53,135 nucleotides of DNA from Peptococcaceae bacterium (GCA_018334055.1 JAGXSS010000060.1:1-53135); one strand, 5' to 3'; counted from the stretch's first letter, positions 36,330 to 45,798 are shown. Notes: a model not told the origin generated them from the letters alone. Numbers and translations are program-made.

Positions 36330-37185
36330 TTTGCTCCCCCCTGTCTAGGCGCGACTTACTGCTTTGCCTCTGCCGGCAGTAGCCGGTATCATTGCACTCA
36401 TAAAATGGTCCCGCTCCTGCCGCTTGAACGGACTCGTCGAGAAAAACGCCCTCGGCGCCACAGAGACGACAAATCTTACCGTGCATGCTCTCGCTGACGA
36501 ATGGGCGATCGACAAAGGCTAGTGACTCTACCTTGGTGTAGGGCGGCAGAGCATAAATCTTTTTTTCGCGGCCCGCGCCAAACAAGATTAGAGCCGCACA
36601 ATCATTTAGCCTCCTGTTATCATAGCGCGGGATGGGGCTTGGGGACATCACATAGCGCTCATGCACCATCGTCGGGTGGTCAGCTCCGGTCGCAGTACAC
36701 CCATACTTCATAATCTGCTCAAACAGCGATAGCCAGACTCCGCTGTATTCCTTTTCGGCATGCAATCTTTTGGCCCTTAGTTCGCTTTGCTCCGTTTCCC
36801 GCAAGGGCTCAGGTATCGGCACTTGGAGAATGAGAATCTGCTCGCCCGTAAGGGGCACCTCCGGCACACGGTGCCTGCTCTGCACGATGCTGGCCTCGCT
36901 TGTTTCGGCAGTCTCGAGCACGCCCGTCATCTGTTGAATAAATTTTCTGATGCTTACTGCATTGACGGAGTCGTCTGACCCTTGATCAATAACCTTGATG
37001 ACGTCCTTTTTGCCCACTATGGCCAACATCACCTGCAAACCACCTGTACCCCAGCCGCGCGCAATAGGCATCTCGCGCGAGGCAAACGGGACCTGGTACC
37101 CAGGAATGGCGACGGCCTTGAGCAGAGCCCTTCTGATTTCACGTTTGGACTGTTCATCAAAGAAGGCGAAATTATACTTATTCAT
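36319..37185 (-). CDS. phnJ: C-P lyase PhnJ (radical SAM)
   Basis: Cleaves the carbon-phosphorus bond of alpha-D-ribose 1-alkylphosphonate 5-phosphate with SAM and a [4Fe-4S] cluster. 288 residues. The cluster and catalytic cysteines line up as Cys239 and Cys242 (CRLC), Cys264 and Cys270 (CNDTGYC); the radical glycine is expected in AIPGYQVPF near residue 29. It overlaps phnI by four bases and phnK by 11. Confidence 0.97.
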   Translation of the reverse strand: MNKYNFAFFDEQSKREIRRALLKAVAIPGYQVPFASREMPIARGWGTGGLQVMLAIVGKKDVIKVIDQGSDDSVNAVSIRKFIQQMTGVLETAETSEASIVQSRHRVPEVPLTGEQILILQVPIPEPLRETEQSELRAKRLHAEKEYSGVWLSLFEQIMKYGCTATGADHPTMVHERYVMSPSPIPRYDNRRLNDCAALILFGAGREKKIYALPPYTKVESLAFVDRPFVSESMHGKICRLCGAEGVFLDESVQAAGAGPFYECNDTGYCRQRQSSKSRLDRGEQSGD

Positions 37186-38300
37186 CGTTCACCCCGATTG
37201 ATCCGACGCGCCGCGTCCAGTTCAGATTGGAAGGTTACATAATGTGGCAATTTCAAGTGCGAAATAAAACCGCTGGCTTCAACGGAATCAATGTGGGTTA
37301 GGACAAATTCCTCGTCGTGAACGGGAGAGTCAGGGATAGGGTGTTCGAGACAATAGTCTAGGACACTCATGGCAATGGCCTTACTCTCGTTCTGGCCGAA
37401 GCACAGGCCGTACCCGAGGCGAATTTCTATTTCTTGCTTACCGCCCTGCCCTTTCTTGGCGGCGGGGATGATGGCATCTACTTCGGTCACGCGCACTTGC
37501 CCGAGGTACAGGGCCTCGTCGTCGCTGTCACACGCCCCTAGTGGGTAATCTATCGTTATGGCTACTCTACCAACCATCAACGCGGCGACAGTCGGATGAG
37601 CCGCTAGGCCGTAGCCACGTATTGCAGCGTAGCCAAGGGCCACCACCGCACCGCTTTCGCCGCGGGTCAAGGTCTGCAACCGTTCGCTGCGCTCCGCCGG
37701 AAAGGTCATGCTCTGGCGGGTGATGTCGCGCGGAGCGGTATCGTCTTGCTGCATACGCCGTAGTAGCCCTTCACTCCGCAGTATGTCCGTGACGCGGGGC
37801 AGTTCTACCCGAGGCATGACACTAGGCTTTTCGGCTTCCTGCTCCCTTTGAAAAGCGGCCAGCCACGCGCGCACATTGGCTGACGTTTCCTTTTCTAGGT
37901 TAAAGTCGAGCAGGCGATGCGTATAGTCGGCCGATGCCCCTAGTAGCTGCCCGCCGGCAATGTCTTTAAAGGCAGCTGATATTCTGCGCTCCACGAACAT
38001 GGAGCCCATCGAAGTAAGGCGTGAATAGTACTTGCGCGGCAAGGTGGAGCGGTAGGCCCGGAGGAGGAAGGTGGCTTCCTCTGGGTTGCCCTCAGCCTGC
38101 TTGATGGCCAAGGCCGCCAATTCCTTCGCGTACAGACTGGCCTCGGACATAACTCTATCCACCAAGGCGCGCAGACCGCTCCTAATAGCCTTGACGGCAA
38201 TCGTCCGGCGCTCTCGCAATCGCTCGTAACGCAATCGTTTTATTGATTCGGCAATGGCTGCTTCCCCGCCCTTGACTGCAACGTAGGCCAAGAGCCTCAC
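37182..38300 (-). CDS. phnI: C-P lyase core subunit PhnI
   Basis: Core subunit and nucleosidase that, with PhnGHL, swaps the adenine of ATP (or guanine of GTP) for the phosphonate. 372 residues. N-terminal AYVAVKGGEAAIAES is the family signature; later GYAAIRGYG and RLGYGLCFGQNESKAIAM are typical. GTG start at 38300, overlapping the phnH stop by four bases. Confidence 0.97.
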   Translation of the reverse strand: MRLLAYVAVKGGEAAIAESIKRLRYERLRERRTIAVKAIRSGLRALVDRVMSEASLYAKELAALAIKQAEGNPEEATFLLRAYRSTLPRKYYSRLTSMGSMFVERRISAAFKDIAGGQLLGASADYTHRLLDFNLEKETSANVRAWLAAFQREQEAEKPSVMPRVELPRVTDILRSEGLLRRMQQDDTAPRDITRQSMTFPAERSERLQTLTRGESGAVVALGYAAIRGYGLAAHPTVAALMVGRVAITIDYPLGACDSDDEALYLGQVRVTEVDAIIPAAKKGQGGKQEIEIRLGYGLCFGQNESKAIAMSVLDYCLEHPIPDSPVHDEEFVLTHIDSVEASGFISHLKLPHYVTFQSELDAARRINRGER

Positions 38301-38887
38301 CTCACCTTCGATATTGTCGTCGTGCGCGGGATGGCGAACAGTCTATGGTCCTCGTCCACAAAAAGCATTTCGATGCCGAGGGGGTACTCCACATTTTTTG
38401 CCGCCCGCGAATCAACAAACTCGGCATCAGTGATTATACTGGTGGGAGAAACCCATTGTATGCCAGGACCGCTCAACAAGAGCTCGTCATGGGCAGTATT
38501 TTTCTCCACCTCGACGATAACAGTGGCCGAAAGATGTGGAGCGACAAGATCTCCCAGCTTGCTGGCCTGGATGGCCTCTATTAAGGCGCCTTGGTCTCTG
38601 TCTTTCAGGACGAAGACAAAGTCGGCCTCCCCGAGCGGGGACACCCGCGCACCGCAGAGCTGGGTGACGTACCGCTCGGCATCCTCCTTGCGGCGACCGA
38701 TGATGTGAAATGAAACCTCCGGATCTAAAAACATCATCATGAGCATCATCGTCGATTTGTAGCACGCTACGGGCAAGTCAAGCGCTGCGCTCTCGGGCCT
38801 GAGCGAGTGCATCGTGCCGGGTTTGGCGAGACAGTCTAGCAACTTGCGGTAGGCGGTCTGAACGCTGTGCACATAATCAACTTTCAT
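38297..38887 (-). CDS. phnH: C-P lyase core subunit PhnH
   Basis: 196-residue core subunit of the PhnGHIJ complex with the family opening YRKLLDCLAKPGTMH and SGPGIQ in the middle. No catalytic role of its own is established. It starts one base after phnG and overlaps phnI. Confidence 0.96.
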   Translation of the reverse strand: MKVDYVHSVQTAYRKLLDCLAKPGTMHSLRPESAALDLPVACYKSTMMLMMMFLDPEVSFHIIGRRKEDAERYVTQLCGARVSPLGEADFVFVLKDRDQGALIEAIQASKLGDLVAPHLSATVIVEVEKNTAHDELLLSGPGIQWVSPTSIITDAEFVDSRAAKNVEYPLGIEMLFVDEDHRLFAIPRTTTISKVR

Positions 38888-38888
38888 C

Positions 38889-39323
38889 TCAGTGTGCTCC
38901 TTCGATATTCATCATTGAGAAATGCACCTTGGTGCGCTCGAGAGTGAGAGCCTCGCCAGCCTGTATTCTTGCCAGGTCATCTTCTGCCGCAGCCAGTTGC
39001 CCCTCCCACTCCTCTACCTCAGGTAGCTCCGCTTGGTAGGCCGCATCAATCACCGCTAGATGATAAGCAACTTTTGGCTGATGGTCCTGCACCAGTCCAA
39101 TGCCAAGCGTGGTCCCTATTTGCACGCGACACTCGGTTACGAGCACTTCGCCCAGATAAAATAACTTGCCTTCGGCCTGGTCGCGCACCTTGACCATCAC
39201 CAGTCCATTGTGGGGAGGCACAATGACCGTGACCTCATATTTTTGCAGGATCTGCTGTGATAACTTTTGGCAAACGGCCAGGCCGCTTTCGATTAGAATC
39301 TTGGTTCGTCTGAGGCGCTGCAC
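38889..39323 (-). CDS. phnG: C-P lyase core subunit PhnG
   Basis: 144 residues from GTG 39323, which has GAGGGG six bases upstream. A longer frame to 39398 overlaps the phnF coding region and lacks a ribosome site. Family text includes VTVIVPPHNGLVMVKVRD, FYLGEVLVTECRVQI and GLVQDHQPKVAYHLAVIDAA. Part of the PhnGHI nucleosidase core. Confidence 0.95.
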   Translation of the reverse strand: MQRLRRTKILIESGLAVCQKLSQQILQKYEVTVIVPPHNGLVMVKVRDQAEGKLFYLGEVLVTECRVQIGTTLGIGLVQDHQPKVAYHLAVIDAAYQAELPEVEEWEGQLAAAEDDLARIQAGEALTLERTKVHFSMMNIEGAH

Positions 39324-39342
39324 AGCATTCCCCTCGCTTTCC

Positions 39343-40056
39343 TTAGCCAAATCTGAACTTGAACATATCGCCCCGATATTTCGCTTCGTAATATTCAATC
39401 GGGCTCAAAGAGGCGATGTCGTAATTGACCCCCTTTAAATTTACCAGCGGGACTTGACGTGGGCAGTTAAAGACCTTGGCGTCTTCTTCCGTAGCAAGGG
39501 TAATGTCCAGCAAGAAATCTCCGCAGCGTAGGCCCTCAATGTGATAATTTTTAAGGGCCGCAAACAACGATTCTGTCGCCACAAAGTTTTCGAGGTGGGC
39601 GAATTTTGCTTGGGACAAGTAGGAGGTGTGGGTGGCCACCACCAACCCCTCTACTCTCCGGGAACGCCTAAGCTCATACACTAGGTCTGTTTCAACCAGG
39701 CCCAGTCTTTGTGCCCAGGCCCGGTCAGCCACCCGGGTGTGGAGTGAAAGCAGCTCACTATGCACCTGCCATCCCTGCGCTTTGATCTCGGCGCTGAACC
39801 CTTTGCCGGAGTTAAGAGATACTTCGAGGCCGATCTTCTTCTGAGCAGTAAAGTGTCCGATACCTTGCTTGCCGTAAAGATAACCCAAATCTTCCAGGCG
39901 AGCGTAGGCTTTCTGCACCAAGGAGCGCGACATACCGAGCTCCTTCGCCAGGCCATGCTCGGAGGGCAGCCGTAGCTCGGGCTGGTGGCGCGTTGCCTCT
40001 ATGGTAGCGAGAATTCTTTCCATAATATGGGCGACGCGCTCCTCGTTCCCGCGCAT
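39343..40056 (-). CDS. phnF: GntR-family regulator PhnF
   Basis: 237 residues. Winged helix-turn-helix LPSEHGLAKELGMSRSLVQKAYARLE at the N-terminus and a UTRA ligand-binding domain. PhnF proteins repress or tune phosphonate operons. It begins immediately after the phnE stop (TAGATG) in the middle of the operon, so it probably autoregulates. An operator was not identified. Confidence 0.92.
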   Translation of the reverse strand: MRGNEERVAHIMERILATIEATRHQPELRLPSEHGLAKELGMSRSLVQKAYARLEDLGYLYGKQGIGHFTAQKKIGLEVSLNSGKGFSAEIKAQGWQVHSELLSLHTRVADRAWAQRLGLVETDLVYELRRSRRVEGLVVATHTSYLSQAKFAHLENFVATESLFAALKNYHIEGLRCGDFLLDITLATEEDAKVFNCPRQVPLVNLKGVNYDIASLSPIEYYEAKYRGDMFKFRFG

Positions 40057-40923
40057 CTACGTCTGGACCCGCAGGCGCACTTTGATTTGGGTAGTGATGG
40101 TTTCGAGCACTAGAGCCACCGCCAAAACCAAGTAGGTGATGAAACCTACCTCGCGCAAATCGAAGTAATGCGCGCTCGCCAAAAACAAATCAAAGCCCAG
40201 GCCACCCGCTCCGGCGGCAGCACCCATGGCCAACGCCCCCACAAAGTTGATCTCAAAACGGACAAAGGTCCAAGACAAGAGGTAACTCTGCGCCGTCGGC
40301 AACACCGCTTGGCAGACTATTTGCCACCAACTCGCACCCGTGGCCCGCAATGCTTCGATAACGCCGCTGTCGACTTCTTCGAAGGCCTCCGAATAGGCTT
40401 TGACCAAGTACCCCACCGAGTGAAATGCCATGCCGGTAACCGCCGCCACGCTGCCTAGGCCGGCGGCGATGGCGAAGATGAGCACCCAAAGAATGGTCGG
40501 CACCGCCCTTATAAAGGCCACGCCCCCCTTGATTAGACTGGAAACTAGCGGCGAGGAAAGGTTCTGCGCCGCCAGTAAGCCAAAGAATAGCGCCAGGATA
40601 GCGCCAATGACCGTGGTCAGTAGCGCCAGGCTCAAGGTAATGAGCATGCCTTCAGCGGCTTCTACCAGGCTAAAATGGGTTAGTTGGGGGCTCAACATCA
40701 GCACCCGGAAATTGTCTATTGTCCCGAGGAAAGCATTATAGATATTGATGCCTTGGTAGTCGAAACTGGCAAAGGCGAGAACAGTAAGGGCCAGAAATGT
40801 GGCCATGGTCAGCCGCATGAAGAGTGTGCCCTTGTCGAGGGGTTTGTTCAATGCTCGGTGTTGGCCAAGACGAGGGCGGACTTTGGGTTGCCAGAGTGGG
40901 GCGAGAGACTGCTCGCGTTGCAT
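40057..40923 (-). CDS. phnE: Phosphonate ABC transporter permease PhnE (second subunit)
   Basis: 288-residue inner-membrane permease with a cytoplasmic N-terminal tail and about five to six helices; EAA loop EVDSGVIEALRATGASWWQI. Its ATG overlaps the stop of the preceding permease (TAATG). With the adjacent homologue it would form a heterodimeric channel. Confidence 0.93.
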   Translation of the reverse strand: MQREQSLAPLWQPKVRPRLGQHRALNKPLDKGTLFMRLTMATFLALTVLAFASFDYQGINIYNAFLGTIDNFRVLMLSPQLTHFSLVEAAEGMLITLSLALLTTVIGAILALFFGLLAAQNLSSPLVSSLIKGGVAFIRAVPTILWVLIFAIAAGLGSVAAVTGMAFHSVGYLVKAYSEAFEEVDSGVIEALRATGASWWQIVCQAVLPTAQSYLLSWTFVRFEINFVGALAMGAAAGAGGLGFDLFLASAHYFDLREVGFITYLVLAVALVLETITTQIKVRLRVQT

Positions 40924-41708
40924 TACAAAATCACCCTCCTAATGTGATTCGAGATATATTCGATTACCAAGATAGTCACTACGATGACGATGACCACCAG
41001 ACTGGCGGCGTGGTAATTCATGCTTTTGTAAAAAAGCGCGAAGGAGAAGCCGATACCGGTGCCGGTGAGTATGCCCAGCAGGGTAGCGTCCCGGATATTG
41101 GTTTCGACCATGTAGAGCATCCAGCTAATCATCTGCGGAAGGCTGGCCGGAAGCACCGCCTGAAAAATTATCTGCATGTAGCTGGCACCGGTCGCGGTCA
41201 AGGCCTCGATGGAACTCGCCGTGGTTTCGTCAAATGTTTCCATGAAAACCCTAGTTAAAAACCCAAAGGTAGAAAAAAACAAGGCGAGGAAACCCGTTAA
41301 AGAGCTCTGGCCAAAGGTGAAGAGGAGGATCATCGCCCAAGCAACAGCAGGTATATTGCGCAAAAATGAGGCTACACTGCGGCTCATGAGGCGCAAGGCA
41401 TCGTTTACCTTGGTGGTCTGTGCGCCTAACAAGGCGAAGAAAGTGGCAGAAAAAGCCGCGACCGTGGTTGCGGCTATAGACATGAGCACCGTTTCTCGCA
41501 GTCTATTTATGATGGATGGCAGACGAGTGAGAGACTGCTCATTAGGGTAAAAATTGGTCGCTACCCAGCGCAGAGCGTCTAGACCGCTAATCAACCCGGT
41601 CACTGGGTCATACTCGGTGATAAACGCCGCCGCAAGGGAGAGAAAGCCTAGGCCCAAGAGAACTTTCAGGGTGTTGCTTCTTTTTTTGATGAGGTAATCA
41701 GCCGACAT
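40923..41708 (-). CDS. phnE: Phosphonate ABC transporter permease PhnE (first subunit)
   Basis: 261-residue permease from ATG 41708 (MSADYLIKKRSN), with GGAGGG upstream; a longer frame to 41762 overlaps phnC and is not favoured. EAA loop TTASSIEALTATGASYMQI. Partner of the second PhnE. Confidence 0.93.
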   Translation of the reverse strand: MSADYLIKKRSNTLKVLLGLGFLSLAAAFITEYDPVTGLISGLDALRWVATNFYPNEQSLTRLPSIINRLRETVLMSIAATTVAAFSATFFALLGAQTTKVNDALRLMSRSVASFLRNIPAVAWAMILLFTFGQSSLTGFLALFFSTFGFLTRVFMETFDETTASSIEALTATGASYMQIIFQAVLPASLPQMISWMLYMVETNIRDATLLGILTGTGIGFSFALFYKSMNYHAASLVVIVIVVTILVIEYISNHIRRVIL

Positions 41709-42483
41709 GGTTCCCTCCGCTGCCCAATAAGAGGTCTCCCGCCTCAGACCCGTAGATGTCATGGATGGTTTCGGCAGTTAGGTGCTCCGTCAACCCATCA
41801 TAGACGACGCGGCCACGCTTAACGCCAATGATGCGCTCCGCATAGGCGAGGGCAACATGGACTTGGTGCAGGTTGACGAGACAGGTTATGCCAAGCTCGG
41901 TGTTTATTTTTTTTAAGTAGTCCATAATCACCTTGGAGGCATTGGGGTCAAGTGAGGAGATGGGCTCATCGCAGAGCAAAAGCTTCGGGTCTTGAAGCAA
42001 AGCGCGGGCAATGCCCACCCTTTGCTTCTGCCCGCCGCTCAGCTGGTCACATCTTTGGTAAACCTGCTCCTCCAACCCTACCAAACGCAGGACTCGCAGC
42101 GCTTGGGCCTTTTCTTCCTCACTGTAGATACCCAAGGCTCCTGCCCAGGTCGATTTATATCCAAGCCGGCCATGCAAGACATTCTCGAGCACACACAGGC
42201 GGTTGACTAGATTGTAGTGCTGAAAGATCATACCTACTTTGGTGCGCATTTTGCGCAACTCCCTTTTGTCGAGAGAGCCCACATCGAGCCCGTCAAAAGT
42301 GACGACACCGCTGGTGACCTCGACAATGCGATTGATGCAGCGCAGCAAAGTCGATTTGCCGGCACCGGAGGAGCCGATGATGACGACAAACTCCCCCGGC
42401 TCAATCGCAAAAGAAACATCAGAGAGAGCTACAATGCGCTCGTTATAGTGCTTGCTCACGCCTTTCACCGTTAACAGTGACAT
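41698..42483 (-). CDS. phnC: Phosphonate ABC transporter ATP-binding protein
   Basis: 261-residue ATPase of the phosphonate importer. Walker A GSSGAGKSTLLRC, Q-loop FQHYNLVNRLCVLEN, signature LSGGQKQRVGIARA, Walker B LLLCDEPISSLD, switch His in NLHQVHVAL. Overlaps the first phnE by 11 bases. Confidence 0.97.
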   Translation of the reverse strand: MSLLTVKGVSKHYNERIVALSDVSFAIEPGEFVVIIGSSGAGKSTLLRCINRIVEVTSGVVTFDGLDVGSLDKRELRKMRTKVGMIFQHYNLVNRLCVLENVLHGRLGYKSTWAGALGIYSEEEKAQALRVLRLVGLEEQVYQRCDQLSGGQKQRVGIARALLQDPKLLLCDEPISSLDPNASKVIMDYLKKINTELGITCLVNLHQVHVALAYAERIIGVKRGRVVYDGLTEHLTAETIHDIYGSEAGDLLLGSGGNHVG

Positions 42484-42507
42484 TTTGAGCTCCCCCGATC
42501 TACTCGT

Positions 42508-43527
42508 TTATTTTCCGCCCAGCGCTCTGATAGGGTTGAACCACGCGTCGTCAACTACGAGGAAGCGCTGTCCTTGACGATAGAAACCCTTGAAGGCTGA
42601 GCCGCTCGGGATAAAGATGCGCTCGTTCTTGGTTACTTCTTCGCTGGTAAATAAAGTGCGCAGGGCGGCGAGGTCTTTGGCGTTAACGGTACCTGTGTTG
42701 ACGACAAACGGGGCGTTTAGCACCGGGATAGAAGAGATTAAGACGAACCTTGCACCCGGCATCGTATTAAATGGTGCGGGAGCGGTGTCTCTGACACGGT
42801 AAACGGCGCCCGCCTGGTTATGAGTTCCAGAGACAAGCTCGATGTCGTTGGCAATGCAAACGTCGCAAGTGGCGGCAATGTCCGCGCGGTCGGAGAGGAC
42901 ATTAAATGTCGAACCTTGATGTGAGCCCCCGTAAAGCACCGCACTGAATAATTTGCCTTGGCCACCTTCGGTAACATCCTCTTGTTTTATGTTTTGCCAA
43001 GGAGACTTTGCCGAGAAGTGATTGACGATGGCCGCGGCAGGCACCACAAAGCCAGAGGTTGAAGCGGTGGAAACAAATGAAAAACGCTTGCCGGCAATAT
43101 TGTCCAGCGAAAAGGTATCGCCGGTTTTATACTGACCCTCATTGCCTTCTTTGACAATCATCCAGCTATAGTACACGGCATCAGAGAGTGTGCCGGAGCG
43201 TCCGCTGTTCACCACAAGCGGGAGCACCTTAGCATTGCGGGTGTTGGCCATAATGTAACCGACAGCACCCATGAAGGCGAGGTCAGCCTGGCCGGAGACG
43301 ATAGCCTCGATGGCGATGACGTAGTCGGTGGTGAGCTTGTGCTCTACCGTCTTGCCGGTGGCCTGTGCTACTATTTTGCCGATTTCGTCGCGAGCGTCCT
43401 TGACGTCCATCCCAGATTCATTCGGGTACCACACCATGGTGATTGTTTTGTCCTCGACTAGACCGCAGCCGGTAAGGAGAGAGGCAAGGAGAGTCACTGC
43501 CACGAGAATGAGAGCCAATTTTTTCAT
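42508..43527 (-). CDS. phnD: Phosphonate-binding lipoprotein PhnD
   Basis: Extracellular receptor of the phosphonate importer, 339 residues. Lipobox LLTGC gives lipid Cys21. Family features: TMVWYPNESG, GQADLAFMGAVGY, FVSTASTSGFVVP and VLYGGSHQGS. First gene of the 14-gene phn operon, preceded by a weak PhoP-type box. Confidence 0.96.
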   Translation of the reverse strand: MKKLALILVAVTLLASLLTGCGLVEDKTITMVWYPNESGMDVKDARDEIGKIVAQATGKTVEHKLTTDYVIAIEAIVSGQADLAFMGAVGYIMANTRNAKVLPLVVNSGRSGTLSDAVYYSWMIVKEGNEGQYKTGDTFSLDNIAGKRFSFVSTASTSGFVVPAAAIVNHFSAKSPWQNIKQEDVTEGGQGKLFSAVLYGGSHQGSTFNVLSDRADIAATCDVCIANDIELVSGTHNQAGAVYRVRDTAPAPFNTMPGARFVLISSIPVLNAPFVVNTGTVNAKDLAALRTLFTSEEVTKNERIFIPSGSAFKGFYRQGQRFLVVDDAWFNPIRALGGK

Positions 43528-43584
43528 CGGTCGACCCCTTTCTATCTACTCTGCCTACACCTTACCACCCAACAATTTTGCACA

Positions 43585-43612
43585 AGTTAACCTACTTTTA
43601 ATTTTTTGTAAT
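43585..43612 (-). promoter_or_regulatory. Degenerate PhoP-type box upstream of phnD
   Basis: On the minus strand TTAACT (43585-43590) and TTAAAA (43596-43601) are 11 bp apart, and ATTACA/TTACAA (43606-43612) lies at the next position. It is weaker than the pstS box but is similarly placed, about 60 bases before the gene. Confidence 0.45.
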
Positions 43613-43625
43613 ATATTCGGCCTCA

Positions 43626-43669
43626 CTAACTTCCCCCACCTTGCCTTACAGCATGATGGGGGAAATTAG
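43626..43669. other. Stem-loop between ptsI and phnD
   Basis: CTAA-C-TTCCCCCA (43626-43638) pairs with TGGGGGAA-A-TTAG (43657-43669) with one mismatch and an 18-base loop. It follows ptsI on the minus strand; there is no U-run. Either a weak terminator of ptsHI or an upstream control element of phn. Confidence 0.5.
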
Positions 43670-43709
43670 GCTAGACATGTTCGTTATGCTCAATTTTACT
43701 CCTTGGCCA

Positions 43710-45404
43710 TCACTTGGCTAAAATTGCCCTTACTTCTTCGGCCGTAGCCATCCGCAATATCCGGCGCGCTAACCCCTCATCTCCATCACTGTTGCGGATG
43801 GCCTCCTTGACCATGGGGATGGCTGTCGCGCTCATGCTCAACTCATCGAGGCCCATGGAGGCGAGTAACTTTGTAGCCTGTAAGTCGCCAGCCATCTCAC
43901 CACAGAGACCCACCCAAATGCCCCGAGCATGGGCCGCCTTTATGGTCATCTCGATGAACCGCAAGACGGCAGGGTTAAAATGGTCGTATAAGTAGCTGAC
44001 GGCTTGGTTCCCTCTATCTACCGCCAGGGTGTACTGGGTCAAGTCGTTCGTGCCAATGCTAAAAAAATCGCATTCCTCGGCGAGCGTCGGTGCCATGACG
44101 GCGGCCGCCGGCGTTTCTACCATGATACCCACGGGAACATAAGTTGACACGGCGACCCCCTCGTCTAAGAGTTCGCTCTTGGCTCGATTGATAAGCCCTT
44201 TGGCCGCCAAGATTTCGCTTTGGTTGATGATCATAGGGAGCATCAACGCCACATTGCCATGAGCGCTCGCTCGGAGAATGGCTCTGACTTGGGTCAGGAA
44301 AAGATCGGGGCGCTGAAGAGAAATTCTGATGGCCCTTAAGCCGAGGTACGGGTTCTCCTCTTTTGGTATGTCTAGGTAGGGCAAGGGCTTATCGCCGCCT
44401 ATGTCTAGTGTCCTGATAACACAGAGATGCTCTTGGCACCTTTTGACAACATAGGCATAGGCCTCATACTGCTCCTGCTCGCTGGGCAGACTGTCCCTTC
44501 CCATGAAGATGAATTCGGTGCGCAAGAGGCCCACGCCCTCACAACCATGCCGCACCGCGGCCTCAATTTCTAAGGGATTGCCTATGTTCGCCGCCACAAT
44601 AATCCGCTTGCCATTTGTTGTCTTCGCGGGCCAGGAAGCGGTTTTCGCATTCTCTGCCGCCAACACCTGCCGCTCATGCACGAGGGCCTGATAATGGGCT
44701 ACCTCTGCCGGGGTTGGCTCGACGATGATCTCACCCTTTATGCCGTCGAGGATGACTGCTGTGCCCTCGGTCAACTTGTCTAGCTGTCCTTCTACAAGGC
44801 CAACAATCGTCACCAGTCCCCGCGCCTTGGCCATGATGATGGCATGGGTAGTCTCGCTCCCCTGCCCTAGGATTAACCCGACAACTTTGTCCTCCGGCAG
44901 GTTGGCAACTACGGAGGGGGCAATTTCTGCAGCGCATAGTATAGTCGCTTCGTCAGGGAATTCTAGGGCCGGTACAGCCAACAGCAGGCTCGCCATCTTA
45001 CTGCCAATATCTCTAATATCTGCGGCTCGTTCGCGCAGGTAAGGGTCTTTTAACCCTAGGAACATCACGGCAATTTCTTCGCAGGCCGCCCTCACCGCTA
45101 GTGGGGCGGACGCGCGACTATTAATCCGGCCCAGAATGCTTTCCTCTAAGACCGGATCGGTGATAATGCTCTGGTGAGCCTCCAGAATAGTGGCTGTCTC
45201 AGTGCTACCGGTGGCTTTCGCCTTAACAACGGCATCGGCAATGCCTTGTACCGCCTGCCGATGAGCAGCGTGGTACTTTTGGGTCTCTTCGGCCACCGTC
45301 CCCTGTTGGTACTGGGCCAGGTACGCGTCCCACGCCTTGACGGGAAACATAATCTTGCCGATAGCTACGCCAGCCACTATCCCCCTACCTTGCAAAGTAT
45401 CCAT
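43710..45404 (-). CDS. ptsI: Phosphoenolpyruvate-protein phosphotransferase (Enzyme I)
   Basis: Takes phosphate from PEP and passes it to HPr. 564 residues. Active-site His187 in GSETTHAIIMAKARG, PEP-binding core with LLRTEFIFMGRDSLPSEQEQ and SIGTNDLTQYTLAVDRG, and Cys in WVGLCGEMAGD. It follows ptsH by 38 bases. No Enzyme II gene is visible in the window, so the phosphorylated partner is elsewhere. Confidence 0.97.
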   Translation of the reverse strand: MDTLQGRGIVAGVAIGKIMFPVKAWDAYLAQYQQGTVAEETQKYHAAHRQAVQGIADAVVKAKATGSTETATILEAHQSIITDPVLEESILGRINSRASAPLAVRAACEEIAVMFLGLKDPYLRERAADIRDIGSKMASLLLAVPALEFPDEATILCAAEIAPSVVANLPEDKVVGLILGQGSETTHAIIMAKARGLVTIVGLVEGQLDKLTEGTAVILDGIKGEIIVEPTPAEVAHYQALVHERQVLAAENAKTASWPAKTTNGKRIIVAANIGNPLEIEAAVRHGCEGVGLLRTEFIFMGRDSLPSEQEQYEAYAYVVKRCQEHLCVIRTLDIGGDKPLPYLDIPKEENPYLGLRAIRISLQRPDLFLTQVRAILRASAHGNVALMLPMIINQSEILAAKGLINRAKSELLDEGVAVSTYVPVGIMVETPAAAVMAPTLAEECDFFSIGTNDLTQYTLAVDRGNQAVSYLYDHFNPAVLRFIEMTIKAAHARGIWVGLCGEMAGDLQATKLLASMGLDELSMSATAIPMVKEAIRNSDGDEGLARRILRMATAEEVRAILAK

Positions 45405-45442
45405 CAGTATCCTCCCGCCTGTGAGTCGCTCTACCGTCTTTA

Positions 45443-45709
45443 CTATTCCTCATAAAATTTATGGGCAATGAGGTCGGTGATGGCTTGCAGGCACTCGTCT
45501 TCATCCGGTCCATCCACCGCAATGCGCAGCTCTGACTGAGCAGTAAGACCCAGCGCCATCACCATGAGGATACTTTTGGCGTTGGCGGTCCTATTGTTAC
45601 CCTGTATATGCACTGTGCTAACAAACTTTGCTGCGGTGGTGGTCAAGAGCGCCGCAGCGCGCGCATGGAGTCCTAGCTTATTGGTTAGCACTACCCTGGC
45701 CTCAATCAT
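45443..45709 (-). CDS. ptsH: Phosphocarrier protein HPr
   Basis: 88-residue HPr. Phosphorylated His15 lies in KLGLHARAAALL and the regulatory Ser46 in NAKSILMVMALG, so control by HPr kinase is possible. The residue after HAR is Ala instead of the usual Pro. ATG at 45709 after GGGGGAGAGG. Confidence 0.95.
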   Translation of the reverse strand: MIEARVVLTNKLGLHARAAALLTTTAAKFVSTVHIQGNNRTANAKSILMVMALGLTAQSELRIAVDGPDEDECLQAITDLIAHKFYEE

Positions 45710-45798
45710 AGCCTCTCCCCCGCCCGCTTAATCTTACTTAGGACAGCCCGCTTAGAGGCAGTCAAACTCCTACTGCGAGGCGCCGCTATTCGCGTGAC

